Origin: Lates calcarifer
Lineage: Eukaryota > Chordata > Actinopteri > Centropomidae
Assembly (NCBI RefSeq): GCF_001640805.2
Contig: NC_066856.1
Coordinates: forward strand, 4,805,377 to 4,869,376
DNA: 64,000 nucleotides
Direction of reading: 5' to 3'
This document shows positions 63,035 through 64,000 of this stretch, piece after piece. The notes below the pieces were generated by a model. The model saw only the letters and a list, made by a program, of their open reading frames with translations. It was not told the DNA's origin and did not search any database. A program made the translations under genes and the position numbers. Within the stretch, counting starts at the first letter, position 1. Every line of letters begins with the position of its first letter.

Positions 63035-63252
63035 AATGGTAAATGGCTGCATTTACACAGTGTTGTTACCCAAAGGGCTTTAAAATGTGTCTCCCATTCA
63101 CATACACACGCAGGGTGCTGTTCTGACCATTGGGAGCAATTGTGGGCTCAGTGTCTTGCCCACGGACGTTTTGACAGGAGAACCTACAGATCACACCACT
63201 GATCCTGTGATCGATGGGCCACCCACTCCATCTCCTGAGCAGCAGCTGCCCA
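63035..63252 (+). repeat. dispersed fish repeat copy C
   Basis: 'GGTAAATGGCTGCATTTACA', 'CAAAGGGCTTTAAAATGTGT', 'ATTCACATACACACGCAGGG', 'TGGGCTCAGTGTCTTGCCCA', 'CTCCATCTCCTGAGCAGCAG' + 'CTGCCC' follow the order of the family at 59240-59456. This copy keeps the 5' 'aaatggctgcatttatatagcgc' start. The 80-codon minus-strand frame within it is not a gene. Confidence 0.88.
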
Positions 63253-63374
63253 AAAACATGAATTAATGCTGCTTTAAGAAGAGAGCGTAGTTTATAGATT
63301 TCTGTCACAAGTTAAAGTAATTTCCGCCAGTTTACATTCCACGCACCCGTTAGCCATTCCTGCTTATTCTTTGT

Positions 63375-63610
63375 ATGGTCACGGGCAGGGACATAGGGAC
63401 GACCTTCCATGTGCACAACCTACGAGGCAATTAAGAGTTGTCAGTTAACCTGACCTGCTAGTTTTTAGACTGTGGGAGGAAACTTGAGCACCCAGGGGAG
63501 ACCCAAGCCTGCACAGGGAGAACATAACTCCACACAGACAGGCCCCAGCTGGGTTGGCAGATTCAAGCCCACAACCGACTAGTTGTGAGGTGGCAGTGCT
63601 AACAATGGCA
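63375..63610 (+). repeat. dispersed repeat ('TGTGGGAGGAAAC' type)
   Basis: 'AGTTAACCTGACCTGCTAGT', 'TTTTAGACTGTGGGAGGAAA', 'CTTGAGCACCCAGGGGAGAC', 'GGGAGAACATAACTCCACAC' 'AGACAGGCCCCAGCTGGGTT', 'GTGAGGTGGCAGTGCTAACA' match, in order, the family also seen at 50715-50940. It lies 120 bp after another repeat copy, so the last kilobase is mostly transposon-derived. Confidence 0.88.
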
Positions 63611-64000
63611 CCTACTCACCTCCCCTACATATATCTATGTGTTAGCACCGATATTACACCAGTGTCACTCCTGCAGCTCGGCCAGGCAGGCAAGGCCGCT
63701 GCAGGTGTGACTAAGAGATTGGAATTGGAAACAAGTTATGTCAAGACAGGTGGGCTCTGGATCACCAAAGAATAAATGGTGACAATGTTCCACATAGAAA
63801 AATAAGATATATGTATATTTCAGTACAAGATAACTTGTGAAGACCCCTGCAGCTGTGGTTACTTTGTTATATGTTATAATAAACATAAAAGAAGTCACAC
63901 GTATTTTCACAGCATATAGAATGTTCATTTGTATGGTATTTCATGAATACTCGGATTAATTGGCTGATTATGATGTTGACCCTGACTGACGAAGAGTCTT

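Larger units (their letters stand above)
39241..64000. other. intergenic region, no gene seen
   Basis: Almost 25 kb downstream of vstm2a with no exon-like protein signal on either strand. In mammals SEC61G and EGFR lie near VSTM2A. I looked for the short Sec61 gamma protein and did not find it. Named repeats, transposon relics and candidate regulatory blocks are listed separately; the remaining sequence shows nothing identifiable. Short open frames are all below 100 codons except one at 59593-60102, which lacks an ATG start. Confidence 0.65.

Noticed and set aside
63066..63308. 80-codon minus-strand frame
   Set aside because: It is within dispersed repeat copy C at 63035-63252.
1..64000. CRISPR arrays, operons, prophage or plasmid features
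   Set aside because: The window is vertebrate chromosomal DNA; no direct-repeat/spacer arrays or bacterial gene organisation are present.

Overview
This is a gene-poor window from a fish nuclear genome. It is AT-rich and full of short microsatellites. It holds many decayed copies of dispersed repeats that I recognise from ray-finned, especially percomorph, fish. It has no operons and no bacterial-style coding density. The species cannot be named from sequence alone.

One protein-coding gene can be supported: the 3' half of vstm2a (V-set and transmembrane domain-containing 2A), on the + strand. Three coding exons have matching splice sites and phases: a 51-bp exon (20975-21025), a 337-bp exon carrying the end of the Ig V-set domain (22035-22371), and a terminal exon (35944-36020) encoding a short hydrophobic C-terminus. 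Together they encode 154 residues. The exons for the signal peptide and the first half of the Ig domain were not found, so they probably lie upstream of position 1. A single long 3' UTR probably follows the stop and runs to a poly(A) signal near 36.95, 37.5 or 39.2 kb.

Layout: 1-20974 is presumed intron of vstm2a with microsatellites, repeats and several high-complexity blocks that look like conserved non-coding DNA. 21026-22034 and 22372-35943 are introns; the second is 13.6 kb and contains a LINE reverse-transcriptase relic, a 670-bp dispersed repeat, a 'variable-site' type repeat near 28.2 kb and a GC-rich block near 26.5 kb. 36021 to about 39240 is the probable 3' UTR. From 39.2 to 64.0 kb no gene is visible: it holds a tandemly duplicated, palindrome-rich element (39.64-40.07 kb), a Tc1/mariner transposase relic (52.5-52.7 kb), several dispersed repeats clustered at 57.6, 59.3 and 63.0-63.6 kb, and further candidate enhancer-like blocks.

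No novel coding system was found. The points most worth checking are the alternative C-termini of vstm2a, the 39.6-40.1 kb palindromic tandem repeat, a perfect 14-bp hairpin in the last intron, and the candidate non-coding regulatory blocks. Repeat and conserved-element calls rest on memory of family consensus sequences and on visual inspection, not on a search.
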